Position numbers and translations under genes: made by a program. From NCBI GenBank assembly GCA_963752565.1, contig CAVVZC010000024.1:42763-106762 (forward strand): DNA of 64,000 nt, in the 5' to 3' direction. This DNA comes from UBA11574 sp963752565. GTDB lineage: Bacteria > Desulfobacterota > Desulfobacteria > Desulfobacterales > UBA11574. A model generated the notes under the pieces. That model saw only the letters and a program-made list of their open reading frames with translations, had not been told where the DNA came from and did no database searches. Shown here piece after piece: positions 37,299 through 45,353 of the stretch; position 1 is the first letter of the stretch; every line of letters begins with the position of its first letter.

Positions 37299-37904
37299 TT
37301 AATCCGAAGGGACACTTATTGGAACTCCCTCATAAGGAGTTCTTCTTGTATTTCTATGGGTCTGAACTTCCCGCATCGTTTTAAGAACATCAATACTGCT
37401 TTTTAATCCTTTAGTGTATCTTGCCATATTTATAGCCATTCCAGAAATTTGAGCTAAAGATTGGACAAAATTCACATCTTCCAGCGTGAACTCCCAAGGT
37501 TCAGACGTATACACACGCATCGCCCCTATTAAATTCCCACCGACCACGATGGGCACCGATAGCAGGGAAGCAATTCCTTCTTTCCGGGCTTCATCAGGAT
37601 ATTGAATTCTTGGATCATCCATAACATCATAGATCGCCACAGGCCCTTCCTCCAAAGATTGGGCAATGGAGCGCAGTGCACTTACAGGACCTTTGTGTAT
37701 ATACTCATCACTCAACCCGTATGATGTTGCCAACTTCAGTTCATTGTTTTTACGATTGATCAGAAACAAAGCACACCCTTTGGCTCGCAAGGCTGTTTTG
37801 ATGCTTTCTACCGTCATCAGTACAACTTCTTCCGGGTCCTTGGAATGAGAGATGGCCTTCGTAACCTTTAGCAATGTTTCATAATTTATGAGCTGTTTTT
37901 TCAT
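37299..37904 (-). CDS. GAF-domain protein
   Basis: A 201-residue cytoplasmic protein with one GAF domain (residues 10-160): EEVVLMTVESIKTALRAKGC, LSDEYIHKGPVSALRSIAQS, ASLLSVPIVVGGNLIGAMRVY. It lacks a kinase or cyclase output. GAF domains bind small ligands or sense redox state. AAAGGAG precedes the ATG. The C-terminal 40 residues are likely a coiled or disordered tail. Repeat E and D lie downstream. Confidence 0.85.
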   Translation of the reverse strand: MKKQLINYETLLKVTKAISHSKDPEEVVLMTVESIKTALRAKGCALFLINRKNNELKLATSYGLSDEYIHKGPVSALRSIAQSLEEGPVAIYDVMDDPRIQYPDEARKEGIASLLSVPIVVGGNLIGAMRVYTSEPWEFTLEDVNFVQSLAQISGMAINMARYTKGLKSSIDVLKTMREVQTHRNTRRTPYEGVPISVPSD

Positions 37905-38327
37905 GATTTTTCTCCTTTCAAAAGGTCATTGGAAGGTCTTAAATGTCTTCTTCTTTTCAGGATGTTACTATGAGCTCCTAACTGAAAAAAATATTCTGTT
38001 AGGAGCACGGCATGCAAATTTTGAGGGGCTTCTCCATGGTGATAACCTCCCGGATAGAGGTTAAATGATTGAAGTGACAAAACACCGGATGAAAAGAAAC
38101 GGATTGAGAATATGAAAATCGGAACAAGACGTGTTACAGAATGGAAAACAAATCGAAATGGAAGATCAATCTCAAAAGAAAATCTATAATAACAAACTAC
38201 CTTAAAAACATTGATTGTGTCAATAAAATAATGATTTTAAATATTTATATTACTTTGTGGTATTGAATGGTGAAATAGTTCCAATAGGTTTGACGCCCGC
38301 CCCCGCTTTAATCACAAATCGCTTTGT
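37905..38327. other. Intergenic region with a possible 12-codon leader frame
   Basis: No large gene. On the minus strand a perfect GGGAGG lies eight bases before ATG 38037, which opens a 12-codon frame (MEKPLKICMPCS, stop 37999). It ends 95 bases before the GAF gene and might be a leader peptide or chance. The rest is AT-rich, including 38190-38260. Confidence 0.35.
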
Positions 38328-39839
38328 TTAATCCACCCAGTTAAAGGTTCGATCCACAGCCTTTTTCCACTGCTGGTAGTATGTTTCCCTGAGCGTAGCG
38401 TCCATGGCGGGATGCCAGGTCTTATCTTTGGTCCAGTTCTGCCGAAGCTCTTTTCGCCCGGACCAGAACCCAACGGCAAGACCGGCGGCATAGGCAGCGC
38501 CTAAAGCGGTGGTTTCCGAAACTTTGGGGCGTATCACCGGCACTCCCAGGATATCGGACTGAAATTGCATCAGCAGTTCATTGCCGACCATGCCGCCGTC
38601 GACTTTGAGGCTGGTCAATTCGACCCCGGAATCCTTGTTCATGGCTTCCACAATATCACGCGTCTGATAGGCGGTGGCTTCCAGGACCGCCCGGGCGATG
38701 TGCCCCTTGTTGACATAGCGGGTCAAGCCGACGATCACACCGCGCGCATCGGAACGCCAGTACGGGGCAAAAAGACCGGAGAAGGCCGGAACGAAATAGG
38801 CACCACCATTGTCTTCGACGGTTTTGGCCAGATCCTCTATTTCCGATGCACTGGTAATCAAACCCAGGCTATCCCTGAGCCATTGAACCAGTGCGCCGCT
38901 GATGGCGATCGATCCCTCCAGACAATAGACCGGCGGCTGATCATTGAATTGATAACCTAACGTGGTGAGTAAACCCTGGCGGGAAGGTACCGGGTAATGA
39001 CCGGTATTCAGCAGCAAAAAGCAGCCGGTGCCGTAAGTATTCTTGGCTTCGCCCTGGTCAAAGCAGGTCTGGCCCACCAGTGCGGCCTGCTGATCACCCA
39101 GAGCCCCGCAAAGTGGTATGCCTGAGCCAAACGGACCGTTTTTCAGCGTCACTCCCCAGGTTTTACTGTCACTGGATGGAACGATGCGGGGCAGGATTTG
39201 CCGGGGTATCCCCAAGATTTGAAGAATCTCTTCATCCCAATCCAGGGTATGCAAATCCATCAGCATGGTGCGACTGGCATTGGTCACATCGGTGACATGG
39301 GACCCACCGCCGGGTCCGCCGGTGAGCCACCAGGTGATCCAGGTTTCCATGGTCCCGAAAAGGGCCTCGCCTTTATCGGCGGCGGTGCGGGCCTGGGAAA
39401 GGTTGTCCAGAATCCATTTGATCTTCGGACCAGAAAAATATGTGGCAATCGGCAGTCCGGTTTTATCGCGAAGGCGGTTTTGCCCATGCTCCCGGGCTAA
39501 TTCTTTACATATTTGATCGGTGCGGGTACACTGCCAGACAATGGCGTTTGTGAAAGGTTTACCGGTATTTTTATCCCAGATCACGGTGGTTTCCCGTTGA
39601 TTGGTGATACCGATGGCGGCCAGATCCGATCCGGTAAGGTTCGCCTTTGCCAGAGCACCGCGGATGACATCCCGGGTATTTTGCCAGATTTCAAGGGGAT
39701 CATGTTCCACCCAGCCCGGTTGCGGAAAAATCTGTTCATGTTCTTTCTGATCCACACCGATGATCCGGCCGCTGTGATCAAAAATGACGAAGCGGTTGCT
39801 GGTTGTGCCCTGATCTATCGCACCCACGTATTCGGCCAT
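38328..39839 (-). CDS. glpK: Glycerol kinase
   Basis: A 503-residue FGGY-family kinase that makes glycerol 3-phosphate from glycerol and ATP. GAIDQGTTSNRFVIFD is the N-terminal phosphate loop; PQPGWVEHDPLEIW and GITNQRETTVIWDK the glycerol site, with NAIVWQCTRTD; the FGGY signatures are YFSGPKIKWIL and GALVQWLRDSLGL; GGMVGNELLMQFQSDIL and ETTALGAAYAAGLAVG close the second domain. Full length. AAAGGA is upstream. No glpF or glpD is next to it. Usual Ser/Thr after TTS is Asn here (TTSNRF), a small deviation. Confidence 0.96.
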   Translation of the reverse strand: MAEYVGAIDQGTTSNRFVIFDHSGRIIGVDQKEHEQIFPQPGWVEHDPLEIWQNTRDVIRGALAKANLTGSDLAAIGITNQRETTVIWDKNTGKPFTNAIVWQCTRTDQICKELAREHGQNRLRDKTGLPIATYFSGPKIKWILDNLSQARTAADKGEALFGTMETWITWWLTGGPGGGSHVTDVTNASRTMLMDLHTLDWDEEILQILGIPRQILPRIVPSSDSKTWGVTLKNGPFGSGIPLCGALGDQQAALVGQTCFDQGEAKNTYGTGCFLLLNTGHYPVPSRQGLLTTLGYQFNDQPPVYCLEGSIAISGALVQWLRDSLGLITSASEIEDLAKTVEDNGGAYFVPAFSGLFAPYWRSDARGVIVGLTRYVNKGHIARAVLEATAYQTRDIVEAMNKDSGVELTSLKVDGGMVGNELLMQFQSDILGVPVIRPKVSETTALGAAYAAGLAVGFWSGRKELRQNWTKDKTWHPAMDATLRETYYQQWKKAVDRTFNWVD

Positions 39840-40054
39840 GGTTTGATTTCCTTTCTCGAGAGTTGGATGGACTACGATCTAAGCGATGGTGCGACTTTAA
39901 TTTTTTCCACAAAAAAACGCGGATAAAAGGAATAATTTAAGAATTGCCCATTATGGAATTCAGAAAAGAAAAAAATCCATCTATCATACCTGTGTTTCCA
40001 ATTCGCAAACAGAACCATAAGATATGTAAAGCACCCTAATGTCATCCTTGGTTG

Positions 40055-40147
40055 TCTTTCTTCCTTTGGGAATTTTGCTGTTATTTTATATATCCCTAAA
40101 CAGAGTTCGTATGACTTTTGCCGGACTTTCAACTCTTTGTAATTCTT
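40055..40147 (-). pseudogene. N-terminal relic of an S23 / four-helix-bundle protein gene
   Basis: The frame reads KNYKELKVRQKSYELCLGIY and KITAKFPKEER, the highly conserved start of the 23S rRNA intervening-sequence protein family (N-Y-K-E-L-x-V-W-Q-K-S...F-P-x-E-E). The usual W is R here. After KEER the sequence becomes unrelated, where YGLTSQIRRA would be expected, so only about 31 of about 120 residues remain and there is no start codon. Confidence 0.75.
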
Positions 40148-40157
40148 TAGCCTTTGC

Positions 40158-40205
40158 ACTCGAACCTTGCCTGTCCCGGCGGGCATTTTGACGGGGAACC
40201 TTGAA
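40158..40205. repeat. GAACC repeat block, copy near the S23 relic
   Basis: ACTCGAACCTTGCCTGTCCC followed by GGCGGGCATTTTGACGGGGA and ACCTTGAA is identical (48 bases) to 54612-54659. In both places it flanks an S23-like relic. Shorter related blocks occur at 8880-8960, 41268-41295 and 62255-62280. Confidence 0.75.
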
Positions 40206-40845
40206 TCCTCGAACCCTCTATTATCACACCTGATCAATTGGAGATGACACACTTATTTTATCCGAGTCAATAACCACCCCTAAAAGGGATGGCATGATGG
40301 TGATCCTAAAAGGGTCTTTATAAATTATTTACCGCAGAGCCGCAGAGAGCGCAGAGCTTTTGGTTTTTTTTGCTTTTCGCTGACCCCGAAGGATAGGCTC
40401 CGCTATCTCCGGGACGGAGGACGCCGAAAAGCAAAACGACTCAACCCTTCGGGTAATATAATGACCGTATTGGCACCTTGCAACCAAAGAATTGATACCT
40501 TCTGTGGTTTCCGCAGCGCAAGCTGCTTAGTGCTTTTCCATTGCCGGCGTCCCTGTCCCGCATCAAGCGGGGCTCAACGGCAATGGAAAAATTATTATTC
40601 TCTGCGTCCTTTGTGCCTCAAGCGAAGCCCCGTGTAACGGGACAAGCCCCGTTGCGCGGGACAGGCAGGGCGGTGAATATAAACTCACATACCTGCATAG
40701 CAAAGCTGGGACCTTCAGCTTAGCTGAAGGTTTAATGGATTAATTAACGACAACTCATCGGGAGATGATCCTAAATTTTATAGTGTGACAGGACGGATTT
40801 GACTGGACGCCTTGATAAAAAATAGGCGGTCAGATACCTTCCGGA

Positions 40846-41187
40846 TTATAACCGCTTATCTGCACATTCAACACACATATTCGTTTCCGGGACAATCATC
40901 AATCTTCCAAATGGAATGGGTTCTTCACACGTTCTGCACAATCCAAAATCCGAATCATTTATCGTTTTCAAAACACGCTCCAGTTTTGATAAAATATATT
41001 TTGCATTGCGTAACGCGGCTTCATTTATGCTTTTGCTGCTGATGGCCTCCATGCGGGTAAGCCGTCCAATGGCATTGTCAGGAGCGATCGGTCGGGTCAG
41101 CTGTTTATAAGATACAATATCTTTTTTCAGTTTCTCGATCTTTTCTTTGATATGATTCTCGAGTTTTTCTTTTTCTTCTTTTGTCAT
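40846..41187 (-). CDS. DksA/TraR-type zinc-finger protein
   Basis: A 113-residue protein with an N-terminal coiled coil (residues 3-40, KEEKEKLENHIKEKIEKL) and a C4 zinc finger near the end (CRTCEEPIPFGRLMIVPETN, then CVEC), as in the DksA/TraR family that binds the RNA polymerase secondary channel. The coiled-coil tip lacks the classic D-x-x-D-x-A pattern, here DNAIGRLTRMEAIS. ATG 41187 is chosen because the domain starts there. It may adjust transcription in stress. Confidence 0.85.
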   Translation of the reverse strand: MTKEEKEKLENHIKEKIEKLKKDIVSYKQLTRPIAPDNAIGRLTRMEAISSKSINEAALRNAKYILSKLERVLKTINDSDFGLCRTCEEPIPFGRLMIVPETNMCVECADKRL

Positions 41188-41334
41188 AATAATAGGGAAT
41201 GTGTGTACTTGGAAATATCGACGTCTTTTTAGCCGGATGCGAAAACAGCTTGCCGCTGCTTTTTGCCCGGAACTGTGAACCTTGAACCGTGCCTGCCCGA
41301 AACGCAAAGCCTGTTTAATAATGGCAAAGATTAT

Positions 41335-41547
41335 TTAGCTGTTATCTGTCCCCGTTGTTTCAGCCAATACCGAATTGATGGCATCACACAGCTTCAGAAG
41401 GTTGTCTTTACCCACGATCCGAATCCTTTGCCCCGGAACACATTCAAACGATGGACACAGAACGTGAAGAACCACACTTGCACCCGACTCAAATATTTCC
41501 ACAGTATTTCCACTTAACTCAAGGGTCCGCATTGTCGGCTCATTCAT
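41335..41547 (-). CDS. Small hypothetical protein
   Basis: A 70-residue protein; ATG 41547 has CGGAGG at five bases. Content is beta-rich at first (TMRTLELSGNTVEIFESGAS, VVLHVLCPSFEC) and ends with a short helix (NLLKLCDAINSVL). Three cysteines. No family recognised. It lies between the zinc-finger and ferredoxin genes, with 79 bases to the ferredoxin, and may share its transcript. Confidence 0.65.
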   Translation of the reverse strand: MNEPTMRTLELSGNTVEIFESGASVVLHVLCPSFECVPGQRIRIVGKDNLLKLCDAINSVLAETTGTDNS

Positions 41548-41625
41548 GTCGCCTCCGAAATACAAGAAGGAAAAGCGGGCCATCAGGGATACCGCTTTTC
41601 GGATTAACGTATTATTAGAGGGTTT

Positions 41626-41841
41626 TTACACACAAGAGCTGTGTTCGATAGCATTCTCCGGACAAACTTCAACACACGTACAGCATTCTACACAGTCGTT
41701 GATATCAACCGGAACAGCCTTCCCATTTTCAATTTCGTAGACCTCCGCCGGACAGGAATCTGCGCAGTCGCCATGCCCTTTGCATTTGTCGTAATCCACT
41801 TTAATGGTAACACTATCGCTTTGCCATGTTTCTACGGCCAT
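41626..41841 (-). CDS. 2x[4Fe-4S]-type ferredoxin
   Basis: A 71-residue ferredoxin with CKGHGDCADSCPAEV and CVECCTCVEVCPENA. The second motif is a full CxxCxxCxxxCP. The first reads C-x4-C-x3-CP and so lacks one ligand in the usual place, which suggests a 3Fe-4S or a modified cluster there. AGGAG lies before the ATG. It is a cytoplasmic electron carrier; a partner enzyme is not next to it. Confidence 0.88.
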   Translation of the reverse strand: MAVETWQSDSVTIKVDYDKCKGHGDCADSCPAEVYEIENGKAVPVDINDCVECCTCVEVCPENAIEHSSCV

Positions 41842-41941
41842 TTTGCAGATCTCCTAATATTTCAATCTTTCAACAACATCACCAAGTTTCACAAAGAAAG
41901 TTATTTACTTATTTATGTACCCAAAATCTAAGTAAGGTCCG

Positions 41942-43783
41942 TTATTTTAAATGATCTTCCGTATACAATGTGAGTTCGATCATCCGTTCAAGAAGCTCGT
42001 CCGTCTGAAGGCCTGGAAAATTGTAGCGAACCAGTTCTTTGCAGAACAGGCGACAAATATAGCGTAGCTTGCGGCTCTTTTGCTTGCCTGCATACACGAA
42101 GTCTCTATGACCGTTGTTAATGACAATAACGTTCTTTTCAACATCGAATCTTGATCGCCACATCTCCGACGGTGCCCGCCGATAAGTGTACCCTGGTAGC
42201 CCTTTACGCGATCCTCCTGTCACGGAGGATTGATCAACAAGCGAATCTGTAACGGTTATCAACGCTTCATCTTTGCATTCGATCTCTCCCTGACAAACGA
42301 TAAGCCTTAATGTGGTCAGACCTGGCTCCGGAGGGGCAATAAAAACGACGAATTCACTATCGTGGTTCAATAGTTGACCTTCTCCGTCAACGATTTCCCA
42401 CCGATATACCAGATCCTTCCAAACGGTTCGCCGCGAGCGATCCCGACAAACAGCTCGATATTTCTTTCGTCTGTCAACCGGAACAACGCTCGACTTCGGA
42501 GAAATCAGCACACTGAACAGGGGTCCGGCATATTCATAGAACTCTTTACGTCCCTCTTCACTATCGTCATATTCAGAGACGGTTTCAAGCATCTCACTTT
42601 CCCGGTCTTTTAGACCCGGAGTAGTACCCATTTCCGATGCTAAAGAAAAAAGAGCGTCTGTCTTCTTTTTACTTTTTCTGGCATGAATATCAAACCAGTC
42701 ATATTCCTCTTGAGGAAGACGCAGAAACGCCTCTCTTAGAGCACGCTGAACCTTTCGCAAAATTCGTCGACTGGACCGTTCTTCTTCCGCCTTGCGCTGC
42801 TCTTCGATAATTTGTTGCAACACCTTTTCAGCCGGCTCCATTGCAAGGCAAAAAGCATAAAACTTCTCATCACGAATGATACCTTGTCGTGTCCCCGGCG
42901 TAAGGTTCAAGAATGTTGCATCAAGAATGCCTTGAAGATAACCCGCGGTCCACGGTTCTTTCTGAAAATTATCGATATCTGTGATCGACGGTAAAATCCG
43001 AGTGCCGCGCCGATACAATCCAACCTGGTTGGCAGAACCGGGATCACTGAGGTACAGTTCCAGATAAATATCACCCGGCGCGCCCCCTGCAGGTTTGAGG
43101 CCATGGAGCAGGCGTCCGGTGAACTGACGAGGAACCACAATATACTCTGCCCGGCCAGTCCGATCCACGACCTTGATCTGTACCCCCGACGCTTTGATCC
43201 GGTCTCTGAGTTCGGCCGAAAGATACCGCTGGATCTTATCCCCTGTAAGAGATCGCAGCCCCGGCAACAGGGGATAGATAGTCAAATCTGTTCCATTGAA
43301 AGGAATCAATATACGTTTCTTGGAAACCGTAAAGTTTGGTGAGTCTTTGGTCATGGTCATTTCATATGTGTTTCCATCGACCCCGCAAGAGGTGATACTA
43401 AGGTTCCGGCCAACTGTCCAAAAGCTTAAAAGACCGATCCCGAACTCACCTTGGATCCCCTCTATACCATCCGCTTTCAATCGCTTTTTGATGGAATCGC
43501 AAATGTGGGTCGCCACGTGATGAAAATTGGGCAACCCATTTCTATTTTTTAGAATTCCTTCACCATCGTCGCTGATCTTGAGATAAAATTCTCCCTTCTT
43601 TTTTCCCCTGGTAATAACGATTTGTCTGGCCCGCGCATCAATGCTGTTTTCCACAAACTCAGCTACCGCTTTCAGCGGGTTGGCTTGTGAACTGGCAATG
43701 ATACTGATCGCATTCCAGTGATCTGCGATACGCAGCTTCCCTGCAGGTGCTCTCTTTTTTCTTTTGTTTCGTACCGGTCTCAT
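41942..43783 (-). CDS. GHKL (Hsp90/MutL/MORC-like) ATPase, function unknown
   Basis: A 613-residue protein when started at 43783 (AGGTTAAAGGTG upstream); the frame is open to 43849, but those codons lie in an inverted-repeat element. The N-terminal ATPase has the three Bergerat motifs: VAEFVENSIDARA (N box), KISDDGEGIL (G1), and GEFGIGLLSFW (G2). Residues 170-290 are a transducer-like domain, and the C-terminal half (EQRKAEEERSSRRILRKVQR onwards) has a charged helix, then a beta domain. The layout recalls MORC or topo VI-B-like proteins and some phage-defence Hsp90 proteins, but no partner gene is seen. Function unknown. Confidence 0.85.
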   Translation of the reverse strand: MRPVRNKRKKRAPAGKLRIADHWNAISIIASSQANPLKAVAEFVENSIDARARQIVITRGKKKGEFYLKISDDGEGILKNRNGLPNFHHVATHICDSIKKRLKADGIEGIQGEFGIGLLSFWTVGRNLSITSCGVDGNTYEMTMTKDSPNFTVSKKRILIPFNGTDLTIYPLLPGLRSLTGDKIQRYLSAELRDRIKASGVQIKVVDRTGRAEYIVVPRQFTGRLLHGLKPAGGAPGDIYLELYLSDPGSANQVGLYRRGTRILPSITDIDNFQKEPWTAGYLQGILDATFLNLTPGTRQGIIRDEKFYAFCLAMEPAEKVLQQIIEEQRKAEEERSSRRILRKVQRALREAFLRLPQEEYDWFDIHARKSKKKTDALFSLASEMGTTPGLKDRESEMLETVSEYDDSEEGRKEFYEYAGPLFSVLISPKSSVVPVDRRKKYRAVCRDRSRRTVWKDLVYRWEIVDGEGQLLNHDSEFVVFIAPPEPGLTTLRLIVCQGEIECKDEALITVTDSLVDQSSVTGGSRKGLPGYTYRRAPSEMWRSRFDVEKNVIVINNGHRDFVYAGKQKSRKLRYICRLFCKELVRYNFPGLQTDELLERMIELTLYTEDHLK

Positions 43784-43809
43784 CACCTTTAACCTATCAA
43801 TGTCGTAGT

Positions 43810-43954
43810 TAGTGTCCATCCAGAAATGAGGATTTTTGTTCAAGATCAAGGCATGCGAAAAAAATAACCGCAGGCATATATTTGATATTCCGAGGATTAT
43901 TTTTTGAGCATAACGCAGAGATTGGGCAAAAAGACCATTTATGGATGGACACTA
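43810..43954. mobile_element. MITE-like element with 19-base terminal inverted repeats
   Basis: TAGTGTCCATCCAGAAATG at 43810-43828 and CATTTATGGATGGACACTA at 43936-43954 are complementary except for one base and bound a 145-base AT-rich element without a gene. Such a structure fits a miniature transposon moved by a transposase elsewhere. Its left end overlaps the 5' codons of the long form of the GHKL gene, which may thus have been altered by insertion. Confidence 0.6.
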
Positions 43955-44033
43955 GTTTAATAATTCGGCATTGTCAGCACTTGTTTGACAACCTTAGATG
44001 ATTCCTTTTAAGCATCATTCTTTGTCTGTTGCT

Positions 44034-44062
44034 TTTTTAATCAAGAATCATGGTTTGTACCC
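44034..44062 (-). repeat. Repeat module B copy
   Basis: Plus strand AATCAAGAATCATGGTTTG followed by TACCCC; a variant of the module at 44148-44175, about 90 bases away and in the same orientation. It lies 90 bases after the stop of the gene at 44154. Confidence 0.6.
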
Positions 44063-44094
44063 CAACTACTCTGAGAATATCTTAAGACCACCAG

Positions 44095-44175
44095 CCCTGA
44101 ACCGGGGAAGCTTTGAACCTATGAACGCTTACCTGTATTTTATACTCTTTTAATCAAGGATCAAGGTTTGACCCC
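44095..44175 (-). repeat. Joined repeat modules C and B at a gene end
   Basis: Minus strand GGGGTCAAACCTTGATCC then TTGATTAAAAGAGTATAAAA and TACAGGTAAGCGTTCATAGG. Modules B and C are fused here as at 49050-49107, showing they are one ~75-base repeat. The last codons (N-L-D-P) and stop of the gene at 44154 lie within it. Confidence 0.7.
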
Positions 44176-44567
44176 ATTCCCTTCCACGATTTGCCGAATA
44201 ATTCAACACATCCTAATGCCAAAACCACAATAGCGATCGTCCACAGAATAATATATCCCCGTAGTGGCAAGTTAAATGGATCAGAGATTAACCATAGTGT
44301 CAGGACGCCAGCACCGCAAAAATTGATAACGACAGCGCCGGCTAATCCCAAACCATGAATGCCTCGTGGTTTTCCATAGACTTCGAGCAATAAAGAAACT
44401 CCAATTCCGAAAATAACGGCCCCGAGTATCGTCGGATAAAAATTGCTATTGGACTGAGGGACTCCAAATACTTGGGCAATGCCAAAAGGAAATAGAAGCA
44501 GCAAAATGCCCAAAAGCAAATTTACAATTCCATCCATAAGCAAAAGTATTTTGCTTTTTGGTTTCAT
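44154..44567 (-). CDS. Hypothetical four-span membrane protein
   Basis: A 137-residue protein with four membrane segments (VNLLLGILLLLFPFG, PTILGAVIFGIGVSLLLEVY, GLAGAVVINFCGAGVLTLWL, YIILWTIAIVVLALGCVEL), similar in outline to small DUF4345-like or DoxX-like proteins but not assigned. AAGGAG is upstream of the ATG. Its last four codons and stop fall inside repeat module B, so the C-terminus may have been replaced by the repeat. Confidence 0.7.
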   Translation of the reverse strand: MKPKSKILLLMDGIVNLLLGILLLLFPFGIAQVFGVPQSNSNFYPTILGAVIFGIGVSLLLEVYGKPRGIHGLGLAGAVVINFCGAGVLTLWLISDPFNLPLRGYIILWTIAIVVLALGCVELFGKSWKGMGSNLDP

Positions 44568-44722
44568 TTGTTCTTTTCTCCTTTTAATTCATATATCCCA
44601 CCAACACCTAAAACAATCAAATACAAATTTCACAAAAACAGCTTTTAATAAAGAATCCGGGCCCATTTTATATCCCGAATTGCGGGGGAGGAGCGGGTTT
44701 TCAAGGACGAATAAAGGGAGAT

Positions 44723-44790
44723 GTTAAGGGGTCACGTTTGCTCTTGACTCTTTTTAGATTTTGACAGGAGTCAAGACCAGACTTGACCCC
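44723..44790. repeat. Long-hairpin (REP-like) repeat G, copy 1
   Basis: Arms 44728-44750 (GGGGTCACGTTTGCTCTTGA...) and 44768-44790 pair over 23 bases with few mismatches around a 17-base loop that contains TTTTTAGATTTTGA. A second copy at 50201-50269 has the same arm and loop lengths. It lies directly after the stop of the lipoprotein gene at 44793. Such sites resemble REP elements served by RAYT transposases, but none is in this window. Confidence 0.75.
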
Positions 44791-44792
44791 AA

Positions 44793-45161
44793 TCAATGTT
44801 CCACTCCTGTGGCCAATAAGGATGGTATATTTAATTTTATCTCTATCTTACCCTCCGCTAATACCGATTTATTCGTTACGTCTGGTATTGTAAAACCAGC
44901 ATCATAAAGATCTACATAAATTCGGGCTTCTTCATCTTGCATGTAGAACCAATAACCTCTTTGGTCCTGCATATCAATCACACCCTTTATCGTTACCGTT
45001 TTTCCATCATATTGGGTCGTATTATCAAAAAGGTCAGAGATCGGAATGGTTTTTCGATTTGAAATTGGAGAACCAAATTTATTTGAATCACCACTATCAT
45101 TACAGCCAAACAGGACGATGATTAACGATAACCGTAAAAAATAATGTTTTAACTTATTCAT
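44793..45161 (-). CDS. Small lipoprotein with OB-fold-like domain
   Basis: A 122-residue protein. LSLIIVLFGCNDSGDS is a lipobox with Cys 20. The body (YDGKTVTIKGVIDMQDQRGY, then WFYMQDEEARIYVDLYDAG) has the strand order of an OB-fold nucleic-acid or sugar-binding (tRNA_anti/NigD-like) domain. It is attached to the membrane and faces the periplasm. The stop is three bases before a long-hairpin repeat. No operon partner. Confidence 0.7.
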   Translation of the reverse strand: MNKLKHYFLRLSLIIVLFGCNDSGDSNKFGSPISNRKTIPISDLFDNTTQYDGKTVTIKGVIDMQDQRGYWFYMQDEEARIYVDLYDAGFTIPDVTNKSVLAEGKIEIKLNIPSLLATGVEH

Positions 45162-45170
45162 TTTATTTTA

Positions 45171-45242
45171 TGATTCCATTTAAATGGAATCAAAGCTTGA
45201 ATTGTTAATTGTAGTGGCATCTCATTCACTATTCAAGCTTTG
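45171..45242. promoter_or_regulatory. Perfect 22-base palindrome and nested inverted repeat
   Basis: TGATTCCATTTAAATGGAAT plus CA (45171-45192) is a perfect 22-base palindrome that starts 10 bases before the lipoprotein start codon at 45161. Next to it CAAAGCTTGAAT (45191-45202) is repeated inverted at 45231-45242. This could be an operator or a cruciform-forming site. Confidence 0.55.
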
Positions 45243-45353
45243 ACACTGCTCCCTATTCTGAATGTTGTTACCATCTTGTAGGAATATTCGTCTTCGGTAA
45301 TCAACGCATTTTTGGGGCGATTAATTAAACGATGGGATTTAATGTTTTTAGAC

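Larger units (their letters stand above)
39840..40845. repeat. 1-kb gene-free region with inverted repeats and repeat blocks
   Basis: It contains an S23 relic (40055-40147), the GAACC block at 40158-40205 (identical to 54612-54659), module parts at 40232-40262 and 40758-40772, and a perfect 13-base inverted repeat TTTTCCATTGCCG (40534-40546) with its complement at 40578-40590; GC-rich pairs of CCCGTG/GGGAC type fill 40610-40675. No intact gene was found. The region looks like a landing place of repeats. Confidence 0.55.
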
